A stretch of DNA of 64,000 nt from the NCBI RefSeq assembly GCF_024979315.1, contig NZ_JANLCK010000001.1, positions 248,001-312,000 on the forward strand, given 5' to 3'. Positions within the stretch are counted from its first letter, which is position 1; every line of letters begins with the position of its first letter. A model generated the notes under the pieces. It was given only the letters and a program-made list of their open reading frames with translations, ran no database searches and was not told the DNA's origin. This document shows, piece after piece, positions 34,315 through 43,464 of this stretch. This stretch comes from Herbiconiux oxytropis. GTDB taxonomy: Bacteria; Actinomycetota; Actinomycetes; Actinomycetales; Microbacteriaceae. A program made the translations under genes and the position numbers.

Positions 34315-35069
34315 CAGTAGCACTCGGCCAGCAGGCCGCCGTCGACCACGAGTGCCTCGCCGGTCACGAAGCTCGCGGCGTCCGACGCCAGGAAGAGCAC
34401 GGCACGGGCCACCTCGCGTGGCTGTCCGATGCGGCCGATGGGGTACTCGCTCTCGGCCTGCGCCCGCAACGCGGCCGGGTCGGCGGCCGCGGCGAAGTAC
34501 GCCTCGACGAGCGGGGTCTGGATGTCTCCCGGGCAGACGGCGTTGCAGCGGATGCCCTCACGCCCGTACTTCACCGCGGCCGACTTGGTCAGAGCCAGCA
34601 CACCGCCCTTGGCGGCACCGTACGCGGCGAGCATCGGATCGCCGGCCAGGGCGAGCACCGAGGAGATGTTGACGATCGACCCGCCCCCGGCCTTCCGCAT
34701 CACCCGGATGGCGTGCTTGCAGCCGAAGAACGGGCCCTTCAGGTTCACGGCGAGCACGCGGTCGAGCTGCTCCTCGCTCGTGTCGGCCAGCTCCTCCTCC
34801 ACCTGGATCGCAGCGTTGTTGACGAGCACGTCGAGCCGGCCGAAGCGCTCCACCGCGTCGTCGACGAGGGCCTCGACCTCGGCCTCCTTCGAGACGTCGG
34901 TGTGGCGGTAGATCCCGATGCCCTCCATCACCGCCGCGCCCGCCTCGTCGTTGACGTCGCAGCCGATGATCAGCGCGCCTTCGGCGGCGAACTCGCGCGC
35001 CAGGGCGCTTCCCAGTCCGGAGGCGACTCCGGTGACGATCACGCTCTGACCGTCGAATGTCCCGCTCAT
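34314..35069 (-). CDS. Short-chain dehydrogenase/reductase
   Basis: A 251-residue classical SDR. TGVASGLG (13-20) binds the dinucleotide; NNAA at 84-87, Ser137 (NISS), Tyr150 and Lys154 (YGAAK) are the catalytic set. The Asp at the end of beta-2 (GCDVND) points to NAD(H). The ATG at 35069 has AAGGAG seven bases upstream. It opens the run SDR, racemase-like, FMN reductase, SMP-30, amine oxidase, which probably forms one catabolic operon under the PucR regulator just upstream. Confidence 0.88.
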   Translation of the reverse strand: MSGTFDGQSVIVTGVASGLGSALAREFAAEGALIIGCDVNDEAGAAVMEGIGIYRHTDVSKEAEVEALVDDAVERFGRLDVLVNNAAIQVEEELADTSEEQLDRVLAVNLKGPFFGCKHAIRVMRKAGGGSIVNISSVLALAGDPMLAAYGAAKGGVLALTKSAAVKYGREGIRCNAVCPGDIQTPLVEAYFAAAADPAALRAQAESEYPIGRIGQPREVARAVLFLASDAASFVTGEALVVDGGLLAECY

Positions 35070-35196
35070 GCTTGCTCCTTCTCGTGGCCGTGTGCGCCTA
35101 GAACTCTTCCGGGCCGGTGTCCGGCTGTCCACTGTGCTCCGCGTAGAGGCCGGGTTCACCGGCCATACGCGCCGACAGGTGCCCTCTCGGCCCCGA

Positions 35197-36711
35197 TCAC
35201 TGGACGGTCTGCGAGAGCGCGAGCGCCCGGAGGGCGAACCAGAGCTCGCTCACGTCGCCGGTCGACTTCGTCGATCGGCCCGTCAGCTCCTGGATCCGCG
35301 CCATCCGGTAGTTGACGGTCTGGGTGTGGATGAAGAGCACCTCGCTCGTGCGGCTCGGCGAGCGATCCGACTCGAGATAGACCTGCAGGGTCTTGATCAG
35401 CTCCGTGCCCTGCTCGCGGTCGTAGTCGATGAGTGGCCCGAGCACGCGATCGGCGGTCAGCTTCGACTCCGCGAGCGTGCGCGGGAGGAAGGAGGGGTTG
35501 CCGTCGCCGTAGGGCACGATCCCGGAGCCGTCCGGACTGATGGTCTCCAGGGCCCACCGCGCCTGGCGCACGGCGTCGCCGAGGTTGCCGGTGCCGGCGA
35601 AGGTGTCACTCAGTCCCGCGCGCCAGCGTTCCAGGGTGGTGCGCTCCTCGAGATCCGCCTGCACCAGGTCGTCCGAGCGCACGACGGCGATCGCCACCTG
35701 CCCGATCTCACCGAGCAGGAAGGGGATGCCGCGGATGAGCCAGCTGCGCGCGAGCCGCTCGATCGAGGCGGCCCGCCCGTCCAGGGCCAGTGCCCGGAGG
35801 TCGCCCTGAAGTCGTCTTCCGCGGAACAGCTCTGTCAGCACGGTGGGCTCGAACCGGCCGTTGAGCGCGTCGTAGAGGAGCCCGGCACCCGAGCGGCGTG
35901 CACGTTCCACCGCGGCGTCCACGCGGCCGATCTCGAGCGCGCACGCGGCGGCGATCTGCTGCAGCACCGCGAGCTGAGGGCGGACGTCACCGTCCGGGTA
36001 GGCGATCAGGCACGCGGAGCGCTCACTGGGGATCGGCATGCAGAGCCCCGTCCGCTCCCCCACCGTGAGGTTCATCACGAACGGCGCGCGGCCGGAGGAG
36101 CGGCGCACCTCCTCGTCGTAGGCCTCCTTCCAGGCCCGCCCGGGAGTGCCACCACCGCGGATGAGCGACTCCCACATGTCGGGATCCACGACGTGCAGCG
36201 TGCTGTTCACCACCCGGCCGAGCCTGTCCACGAACTCGGTGCCCGCGAGTTCCTCGCGCAGGCTCGCCATCACCTCGCCGTGCACGCGGGCGATCTTCGT
36301 GAACGAGAGGTTCTCCTCCCGCGCGTTGGCCGCCGCCACGAAGCGCACGTACTGCGCGAAACCGACGGTGTGCGCGCCGTCGATCACCGGGAATCCGAGC
36401 CGGTCGGCCGCGGCGAGCATCTCGTCGCTGAGATGCGGACGGCGGTCGTCCTCCCCCACCACGATGCCGCTCAGCCCAGCCGACGACATCTTCTCCACGA
36501 ACTGCACCTGCGCCTCGGGAGACTCGGGCACGATGTAACCGCAGGTGAGCACGAGATCCCCCGCGTCCAGCCAGTTCCACGGGTCGAACGCATCGCTCAC
36601 GTGCGCCCACGAGACCCGGCGGTCCAGGCCCGCCTCACCGGCGAGCGAGGTCGCCTGCAGGTAGCGCAGCTCCACGAGGTCGCGCACCGTCACCCCACCG
36701 ACGGCCGTCAC
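35197..36711 (-). CDS. PucR-family transcriptional regulator
   Basis: A 504-residue regulator. The N-terminal PucR sensor domain begins GVTVRDLVELRYLQATSLAGEAGLDRRVSWAHVSD-like, the middle is a GGDEF-like/GAF-type domain, and the C-terminal helix-turn-helix (about residues 440-495) has the PucR/CdaR signature TSEVLFIHTQTVNYRMARIQELTG. Family members sense purines, amino acids or other nitrogen compounds and act as activators. The GTG at 36711 overlaps the stop of the upstream YwqG-like gene (GTGA). The catabolic SDR gene starts 127 bases downstream of its stop on the same strand. Confidence 0.85.
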   Translation of the reverse strand: MTAVGGVTVRDLVELRYLQATSLAGEAGLDRRVSWAHVSDAFDPWNWLDAGDLVLTCGYIVPESPEAQVQFVEKMSSAGLSGIVVGEDDRRPHLSDEMLAAADRLGFPVIDGAHTVGFAQYVRFVAAANAREENLSFTKIARVHGEVMASLREELAGTEFVDRLGRVVNSTLHVVDPDMWESLIRGGGTPGRAWKEAYDEEVRRSSGRAPFVMNLTVGERTGLCMPIPSERSACLIAYPDGDVRPQLAVLQQIAAACALEIGRVDAAVERARRSGAGLLYDALNGRFEPTVLTELFRGRRLQGDLRALALDGRAASIERLARSWLIRGIPFLLGEIGQVAIAVVRSDDLVQADLEERTTLERWRAGLSDTFAGTGNLGDAVRQARWALETISPDGSGIVPYGDGNPSFLPRTLAESKLTADRVLGPLIDYDREQGTELIKTLQVYLESDRSPSRTSEVLFIHTQTVNYRMARIQELTGRSTKSTGDVSELWFALRALALSQTVQ

Positions 36712-37574
36712 CGCAGCAGTCCCACGGTTCGCGACCCGGCATCCCCCGGAGCCGTCCACACGAACACCCTCGAGGCCCGCCCGATCGAGAGCTGCGCCAG
36801 GAGCGTCCACTCCCCCGGGCCGGCGATCTCAGCGCATTCTGCAGGCATCGTGCCGCTGGTGTCGTCGGGGTACCCGAGCAGTCTGTGCAGCGCGAGCCCG
36901 GCCCCCGCACCCTGGTCGGCCTCCAGACCCTGCGTCTCGGCCAGCCGGTCGCGCACCCGGACGTAGGCGGCCTGCCCGGCGGTGTCGAGGCCGAGCTCTT
37001 GCACCGGCTCGCTCCAGACGCGGGGCAGCTGCAGGTGCGGGTCCAGCTGCAGGGGCAGGCCCCCACGTGCGCTCGGCCGCTCTCGAGGGTGCCGGAATTC
37101 GATCCGCAGGCATCGGGAGCGCCCGACCACCGGCAGGTCGCCGTCGTCCTCGTCCTCGTCCTCGTCCGTGGAGAGTTCGACGGTCAACCAGCCGGTTCCG
37201 GTGAGCTCGGTCGCCGCCAGCGCATCGGCCGAGCGGTCGATGTCGAGCACGATCGTCTCCCCCGCCGAAAGACGACCGGTGTTATCGAGCCCGGCCGGCG
37301 TCCGCAGCCAGGCCTCCGCCACCCGAGTTCCCGGCCGCAACCCCGTCAGCCTGACCGTCCTGCGACCGAGCATCTCGAGCGCGGCATCCGGCAACGGCAG
37401 CCCCTCCTGCAGGGCGAGCAGCCGCAGCTCGTCGATCGGAGCACAGCGGATCGGGTGCGGGGGCCACGGCAGCGAGGGGGGCCGAGCGATCTCCGGAGAA
37501 CGCGTCGACGCCGCGCTCGCCACGGCCCGCAATCCCAGCGTCCGAAGAAAGCTCCGGCGATCGATGCCATTCAC
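36708..37574 (-). CDS. YwqG/DUF1963-like protein with twin-arginine N-terminus
   Basis: A 288-residue protein. The C-terminal half carries the DUF1963 pattern HRLLGYPDDTSGTMPAECAE followed by a WTLLAQLS strand, which is how YwqG-family proteins end. The N-terminus reads DRRSFLRTLGLRAVASAAS, a good twin-arginine motif but with a weak hydrophobic core. An odd Glu/Asp run (DEDEDEDDGD) splits the middle. The function of YwqG proteins is unknown. The start is a GTG; the stop overlaps the PucR start, so the two are coexpressed. Confidence 0.65.
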   Translation of the reverse strand: MNGIDRRSFLRTLGLRAVASAASTRSPEIARPPSLPWPPHPIRCAPIDELRLLALQEGLPLPDAALEMLGRRTVRLTGLRPGTRVAEAWLRTPAGLDNTGRLSAGETIVLDIDRSADALAATELTGTGWLTVELSTDEDEDEDDGDLPVVGRSRCLRIEFRHPRERPSARGGLPLQLDPHLQLPRVWSEPVQELGLDTAGQAAYVRVRDRLAETQGLEADQGAGAGLALHRLLGYPDDTSGTMPAECAEIAGPGEWTLLAQLSIGRASRVFVWTAPGDAGSRTVGLLR

Positions 37575-37643
37575 GACGCCAGGCTAACCGCCGCACGCGC
37601 GACGCGCGTCATATCCGGATCTGAATCACCGAACTCCGTTCAT

Positions 37644-37665
37644 ATCTGCGTCTATATACACAGAT
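37644..37665 (+). promoter_or_regulatory. AT-rich dyad upstream of the YwqG-like/PucR genes
   Basis: ATCTGCGT and ACACAGAT form an eight-base stem (one G-T pair) around CTATAT in the space between the RidA and YwqG-like genes. The local sequence is unusually AT-rich and would fit a promoter/operator for the 37574 transcript, or the terminator of ridA. Confidence 0.35.
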
Positions 37666-37702
37666 GATCGATACTGCTTCGCTCTCGCGGCACGCGCGTG
37701 AC

Positions 37703-38113
37703 TCAGTCGAGCACGGCGTAGGCCTCGATCTCGACGAGCACGTCGGGTTCGAAGAGGATCTCGACGCCGATGAGGGAGGCCGGCGGCAGGGGCAGTTCCA
37801 GGCCGATCTCCGCCGCGACGTTCTCGACGCCCTGGAGGAAGGCACCCATCTGATCGGGCTGCCAGCCGGTCACGAAGATGCGCAGACGCACGACATCGGC
37901 GAACGTCGCGCCTGCACCGGCGAGGGCGCGGGCGGTGTTGCGCAAGGACTGCTCGACCTGGCCGGTGAGATCTCCCGGGGCGACCGGGGTCCCGTCTGCC
38001 TCGCGGGCGATCTGGCCGGCGACGTGCACGTGGCGGGTGCCCGTGGAGACGGACACGTGGTGGTAGGGAACTGGCTGCAGGAGTCCGTCGGGGCTGAAGG
38101 TCGTCACGGTCAT
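37703..38113 (-). CDS. RidA/YjgF (Rid) family protein
   Basis: A 136-residue trimer-type Rid protein. It shows the family pattern VHVAGQIAREADGTPVAPGDLTGQVEQSLRN and the closing VEIEAYAVLD. The conserved Arg of imine deaminases appears in LRIFVTG. RidA proteins hydrolyse reactive enamines/imines; this one may be a subgroup member that acts on a specific metabolite. It is divergent from an HxlR regulator, which probably controls it through the dyad at 38133-38149. Confidence 0.85.
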   Translation of the reverse strand: MTVTTFSPDGLLQPVPYHHVSVSTGTRHVHVAGQIAREADGTPVAPGDLTGQVEQSLRNTARALAGAGATFADVVRLRIFVTGWQPDQMGAFLQGVENVAAEIGLELPLPPASLIGVEILFEPDVLVEIEAYAVLD

Positions 38114-38132
38114 GGGTGATCCTCTCGGTGGT

Positions 38133-38149
38133 GGTATCTCATGAATACC
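38133..38149 (+). promoter_or_regulatory. Candidate HxlR operator
   Basis: GGTAT and ATACC arms flank CTCATGA between the divergent ridA-like and hxlR-like starts. HxlR-family proteins usually bind such interrupted palindromes in the divergent promoter region. Confidence 0.45.
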
Positions 38150-38185
38150 TGGTGTCGGCGGGCCACTTCAACGAGACTAGGTGTC

Positions 38186-38557
38186 ATGCAGGAAACCGAC
38201 GACCGCCCCCTCATCACCGGCGAGCACCGCGAGCTGCTCGATCAGCTGCTCGACAAGTGGTCGCTGCACGTGCTCGACCAGCTCTGCGAGCACGGCGCAC
38301 TCCGCTTCAACGCGCTTCGGCGACTCATCCCCGTCATCACCCAGAAGTCGCTCACCGCCACCCTCCGCCGCCTCGAGCGGAACGGCATGGTGGAGCGCGT
38401 CGTCGTGAGCGACCGCCCCGTGGCGGTCGAGTACCGCATCGCGCCGGTCGGCCAGGGACTGCAGGATCTCATCGACGCACTGCTGATATGGACCACAGCG
38501 CACCTGCCCGAGGTCGAGCGAGCCCGCACTCGCTTCGACGCCGCGCACGACGGCTGA
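38186..38557 (+). CDS. HxlR-family winged-helix regulator
   Basis: A 123-residue MarR-like winged helix of the HxlR group: DKWSLHVLDQLCEHGALRFNALRRLIPVITQKSLTATLRRLERNGMVER is the diagnostic helix-turn-helix region, read as consecutive short motifs. It normally responds to electrophiles, aldehydes or redox change. There is no N-terminal cysteine of the HypR type; one Cys lies at the wing start (QLCEHG) and could be a redox sensor. It is divergent from the RidA-like gene and converges on aceB. Confidence 0.85.
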   Translation: MQETDDRPLITGEHRELLDQLLDKWSLHVLDQLCEHGALRFNALRRLIPVITQKSLTATLRRLERNGMVERVVVSDRPVAVEYRIAPVGQGLQDLIDALLIWTTAHLPEVERARTRFDAAHDG

Positions 38558-38583
38558 GCATCCGCCTGAAGATCGACGACGAA

Positions 38584-38615
38584 GGAGTTCCGCCACCAGC
38601 TGTGGCCGGAACTCC
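38584..38615. terminator. Bidirectional hairpin terminator between hxlR and aceB
   Basis: GGAGTTCCGCCAC and GTGGCCGGAACTCC pair over 13 bases with one bulged base and a five-base loop, centred between two converging genes. Confidence 0.8.
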
Positions 38616-38644
38616 TCCGCCGCCCCGAGGTGGGGTCATCGGAC

Positions 38645-40291
<1,647 letters not shown>

Positions 40292-40401
40292 GTCAATCAG
40301 CCTTTCGCTGGCGCCGAGACGACGGAGATTGCAGGCCGCGGGAGGGAACGACGGGGCCTGGAGGCCCGACTGCGCCGCATCTCCGTCGATTGCGGCAGGG
40401 T

Positions 40402-41754
40402 TCAGTGGAACTGCTCGGACTCGGTCGAACCCACGAGCGCGAGGGTGGCGCTCCCGGGGTTCAGGGCCGTGGCGATCCGGTCGAAGTAGCCGGTGCCCAC
40501 CTCACGCTGGTGCTTCGTGGCGGTGTATCCGTCGGCCTCGGAGGCGAATTCGGCCTCCTGCAGCTCGACGTAGGCGCTCATGTGCCGCTCGCCGTAGCCG
40601 CGGGCGAGGGTGTACATGGAGTGGTTGAGGGCGTGGAAGCCCGCGAGGGTGATGAACTGGAACGCGTAGCCGAGCTCCGCGAGCTCGCGCTGGAAGCTCG
40701 CGATCTGCTCGTCGTTCAGCTTGCTCTTCCAGTTGAAGCTCGGCGAGCAGTTGTAGGCGAGGAGCTTGCCAGGGAACTGCTCGTGCACGACCTCGGCGAA
40801 GCGGCGGGCCAGCTCGATGTCGGGCTCCGACGACTCCACCCAGAGCAGGTCGGCATAGGGCGCGTAGGCGAGGCCGCGGGAGATGACGGTGTCGAGGCCG
40901 GGCGTCGTGCCGTAGAAGCCCTCGGGCGTGCGGGTGCCGTCGAGGAACGGGCGGTCGCGCTCGTCGACGTCGCTCGTGATGAGGTTGGCGGCGAGGGAGT
41001 CGGTGCGGGCGATGATGATGGTCGGCACCCCGGCGACGTCGGCCGCGAGCCGCGCCGCGTTGAGGGTGCGGATGTGCTGACTCGTGGGAATGAGCACCTT
41101 GCCGCCCATGTGGCCGCACTTCTTCTCGCTCGCGAGCTGGTCCTCCCAGTGCACGCCCGCCGCCCCCGCCTGGATCATCGACTTCATGAGCTCGTAGGCG
41201 TTGAGCGGGCCGCCGAAGCCCGCCTCCGCGTCGGCGACGATGGGGGCGAGCCATTCGGTCTGGCTGCCGGCGCCCGTCGAACCCGTCTCGGCGAACTCGA
41301 TCTGGTCGGCCCGCAGCAGCGCGTTGTTGATGCGGCGCACGACGGCCGGCACGGAGTTGGCCGGGTAGAGGCTCTGGTCGGGGTAGGTCTGGCCGCTGAG
41401 GTTGGCGTCGGCGGCCACCTGCCAGCCCGAGAGGTAGATGGCCTTGAGGCCGGCGCGCACCTGCTGCACGGCCTGGTTGCCGGTGAGGGCGCCGAGGGCG
41501 GGCACCCACTCCTCGGTGTGCAGCAGGTCCCAGAGGCGCTCGGCGCCGCGCTCGGCGAGGGTGTTGGCTTCGGCGACGCGGCCGCGGAGCGCGATGACGT
41601 CCTCGGCGCTGTAGTCGCGCTGCACGCCGTTCCAGCGGGCGTCGGTCTTCCACTCGCGCTCGAGGTCGGCGGCGGTCTGTGTCTGGTCTCCGGGGCGGGT
41701 CCGGTCTCCGGGGCGGGTCCGGTCTCCGGATCCGGTGGTGGATGAGGTGCTCAT
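40402..41754 (-). CDS. aceA: Isocitrate lyase
   Basis: A 450-residue enzyme that splits isocitrate into succinate and glyoxylate. The active-site motif KKCGHMGGK with the catalytic cysteine is present at about residue 215, and [20 protein letters not shown] and [10 protein letters not shown] follow. The N-terminus is extended by about 25 residues made of (TRPGDR)-type repeats encoded by an 18-bp tandem repeat. In the conserved scaffold this extension would be outside the catalytic core. It is the first gene of the glyoxylate operon; a perfect inverted repeat lies 101 bases upstream. Confidence 0.96.
   Translation of the reverse strand: MSTSSTTGSGDRTRPGDRTRPGDQTQTAADLEREWKTDARWNGVQRDYSAEDVIALRGRVAEANTLAERGAERLWDLLHTEEWVPALGALTGNQAVQQVRAGLKAIYLSGWQVAADANLSGQTYPDQSLYPANSVPAVVRRINNALLRADQIEFAETGSTGAGSQTEWLAPIVADAEAGFGGPLNAYELMKSMIQAGAAGVHWEDQLASEKKCGHMGGKVLIPTSQHIRTLNAARLAADVAGVPTIIIARTDSLAANLITSDVDERDRPFLDGTRTPEGFYGTTPGLDTVISRGLAYAPYADLLWVESSEPDIELARRFAEVVHEQFPGKLLAYNCSPSFNWKSKLNDEQIASFQRELAELGYAFQFITLAGFHALNHSMYTLARGYGERHMSAYVELQEAEFASEADGYTATKHQREVGTGYFDRIATALNPGSATLALVGSTESEQFH
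41683..41736. repeat. 18-bp tandem repeat in the aceA N-terminal coding region
   Basis: Three consecutive 18-bp units: 41683-41700 and 41701-41718 differ by one base, and 41719-41736 diverges in its last third. The unit is a multiple of three, so it encodes [12 protein letters not shown] and TRPGDQ in frame. Slippage here would change the length of the N-terminal tail without breaking the gene. Confidence 0.85.
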
Positions 41755-41854
41755 CGTCGTGCTCCTTCGTGCGGTCGAATTCTCGGTGCGGGATCGACTC
41801 TGATGCCCGGAGAGGCCGTCTTCACCACCTGGTCGCGCAGAAGATCGCGACTAT

Positions 41855-41869
41855 TTCTGACCGTCAGAA
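41855..41869 (+). promoter_or_regulatory. Perfect inverted repeat upstream of aceA
   Basis: TTCTGAC-C-GTCAGAA, with perfect seven-base arms around one base, about 101 bases before the aceA start. A related TTCTG-TTTT-CAGAA element lies in front of the ScfR/RamB-type gene at 44828-44841, so it may be the site of that regulator. Confidence 0.5.
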
Positions 41870-41924
41870 GAATGGAGGGCGCGCCGTGAGCACACGGAGG
41901 CCCGCCACCACGCAGAGCGTCGGA

Positions 41925-42404
41925 TCACTCGTCCCCGTCGAGCCCGCCCGTCGACCAGCCCGGCGAGTCGAGCCGCACCGCGTTCTCCCCCACGAGCGTC
42001 CGCAGCACCGCCTCCGCCTGCTCCAGAGCCTCGGCGCCCACGTCGAGCTCGAGCTGGTTGCGCAGCTCCTCGAAGACCGCCTCCCCCTCGCTCATGAGCG
42101 AGTGTCCTCTCTCGGTGATCATCAGGCGCATCTTGCGGCGGTCCGCCGGATCGACCTGGCGTGAGACGTATCCCCGCTGTTCGAGCGTCGAGATGGTCCT
42201 CGCCGCGGCCTGCTTCGTGACCGACGTGGCGCGCCCGAGCTCGGAGGCGTTCTGGGCGCCCGAGCGGATGGCATGCAGCGCGAAGTCGTGCACGGGCCGG
42301 ACATCGGGATAGCCGCGCCGCCCGAGCTCGACCGTCGCCCGATCGGCGAGCGTGCGGAAGCCGGCCAGCATCAGGAGCGCAAGGTCTCCGCCTCGACGAG
42401 TCAT
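41925..42404 (-). CDS. MarR-family transcriptional regulator
   Basis: A 159-residue winged-helix protein. The DNA-binding core is ASELGRATSVTKQAAARTISTLEQRGYVSRQVDPADRRKM, read in parts, and flanking helices form the MarR dimer interface. It is divergent from the alpha/beta-hydrolase gene, and two GACAAC-N3-GTTGTC operators lie between them, one within a promoter spacer. It probably represses the hydrolase and itself until a small aromatic or electrophilic ligand binds. Confidence 0.87.
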   Translation of the reverse strand: MTRRGGDLALLMLAGFRTLADRATVELGRRGYPDVRPVHDFALHAIRSGAQNASELGRATSVTKQAAARTISTLEQRGYVSRQVDPADRRKMRLMITERGHSLMSEGEAVFEELRNQLELDVGAEALEQAEAVLRTLVGENAVRLDSPGWSTGGLDGDE

Positions 42405-42424
42405 GGGTCGAGTCTAAGGACGGG

Positions 42425-42453
42425 TTGATATAGACAACCAAGTTGTCTAATCT
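42425..42453 (+). promoter_or_regulatory. Sigma70-type promoter of the alpha/beta-hydrolase gene with operator O1 in the spacer
   Basis: TTGATA (42425-42430), 17-bp spacer and TAATCT (42448-42453). The 15-bp palindrome GACAACCAAGTTGTC occupies 42433-42447, that is, nearly the whole spacer, so a bound MarR dimer would exclude RNA polymerase. Confidence 0.8.
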
Positions 42454-42458
42454 GGAAA

Positions 42459-42473
42459 GACAACCTGGTTGTC
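42459..42473 (+). promoter_or_regulatory. MarR operator O2
   Basis: GACAACCTGGTTGTC, with the same GACAAC/GTTGTC arms as O1; the two centres are 26 bases apart. It lies at or just downstream of the expected transcription start of the hydrolase gene. Confidence 0.8.
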
Positions 42474-42507
42474 GAACTCGCATCGTCAGCCGAACCGAGG
42501 AGAGATC

Positions 42508-43464
42508 ATGACAGTCGTCCCACCCGCCGGCGCCACCATCACCGGCATCACGCATCACCGCACCCGCCTCAACGGGGTCGACCTGCACTACGTCACCGCA
42601 GGATCCACCGGCTCGACGGTGCTCCTCGTGCACGGCTGGCCCGAGACCTGGTGGGCCTTCCGCGCCCTGATCCCCCTGTTGGCGGAGAGCCACCACGTCG
42701 TCGCGGTCGACCTGAGGGGCTTCGGCGACTCCGGCATCGACGACCCGGACAACACCGACGACCCGGACAACACCGACGCCTCCGACTTCAGCGAGCAGGC
42801 CTTCGCCGACGACCTCCACGAGCTCGTGCAGCACCTGGGCGTCGGGCGCGTGCACCTCGTGGCCCAGGACATCAGCGGCGGCCTCGCCTTCCGCTTCGCG
42901 GCGACGCATCCGGATGAGGTGCAGAGCTTCACGGCGATCGAATCGTCCCTCGCCGGCTTCGGTCTCGAAGCGCTCGCCGACGTGAACGCCCACGGCTCGT
43001 GGCACGTCGGGTTCCTGGGAACGCCCGGCATCCCCTCCCTGCTCCTCCCTGGCCGCGAGCGCGAGCTCCTGGCCGAGTGGGCGTACCCGATGATGAACGC
43101 CACCGACGGCGCCATCCTCCCCACGGACATCGACGAGTTCCTGCGCACCTACTCACGACCCGGCGCGTGGCGGGGAACCGAGGGGCTCTACCGCTCGCTC
43201 TTCACCGACGACGGTGCCACGAAGGCTCTGGCGGAGGCGAGCCCGCTGACCGTCCCCGTGCTCACGATCGACGGCGCCAACGCCCCGTTCACGGAGCTGT
43301 CGTTCCGCCCGGTGGCGGCGGCGGACTTCACGGCGATCCGCATCGACGGCGTCGGCCACCTCGTGGCACAGGAGGCGCCGGCCGAGCTGGCCGAGGCGCT
43401 CCTCGGCTTCACGGGCCGCATCGACCGCGGCGACCGGATCGGTGGATCACACCCGCGCGAGTGA
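42508..43464 (+). CDS. Alpha/beta-hydrolase (epoxide hydrolase/haloalkane dehalogenase-like)
   Basis: A 318-residue alpha/beta-hydrolase. The oxyanion region is LLVHGWPETWWAFRALIP (HGWP is typical of epoxide hydrolases) and the nucleophile elbow is VAQDISGGLAFRFA, where Asp replaces Ser. An Asp nucleophile fits epoxide hydrolases and haloalkane dehalogenases. The catalytic His is near DGVGHLVAQE. An inserted direct repeat (DDPDNTDDPDNT) in the loop after beta-4 is probably a local duplication. The ATG at 42508 has GAGGAGAG upstream. Expression is under the paired MarR operators. It overlaps the converging AAA gene by 18 bases. Confidence 0.87.
   Translation: MTVVPPAGATITGITHHRTRLNGVDLHYVTAGSTGSTVLLVHGWPETWWAFRALIPLLAESHHVVAVDLRGFGDSGIDDPDNTDDPDNTDASDFSEQAFADDLHELVQHLGVGRVHLVAQDISGGLAFRFAATHPDEVQSFTAIESSLAGFGLEALADVNAHGSWHVGFLGTPGIPSLLLPGRERELLAEWAYPMMNATDGAILPTDIDEFLRTYSRPGAWRGTEGLYRSLFTDDGATKALAEASPLTVPVLTIDGANAPFTELSFRPVAAADFTAIRIDGVGHLVAQEAPAELAEALLGFTGRIDRGDRIGGSHPRE

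Noticed and set aside
40321-40387. Nine-base inverted repeat (GACGGAGAT/ATCTCCGTC) between aceA and aceB
   Set aside because: The arms are about 50 bases apart and the stem is not followed by a T-run; chance is likely in a GC-rich spacer.
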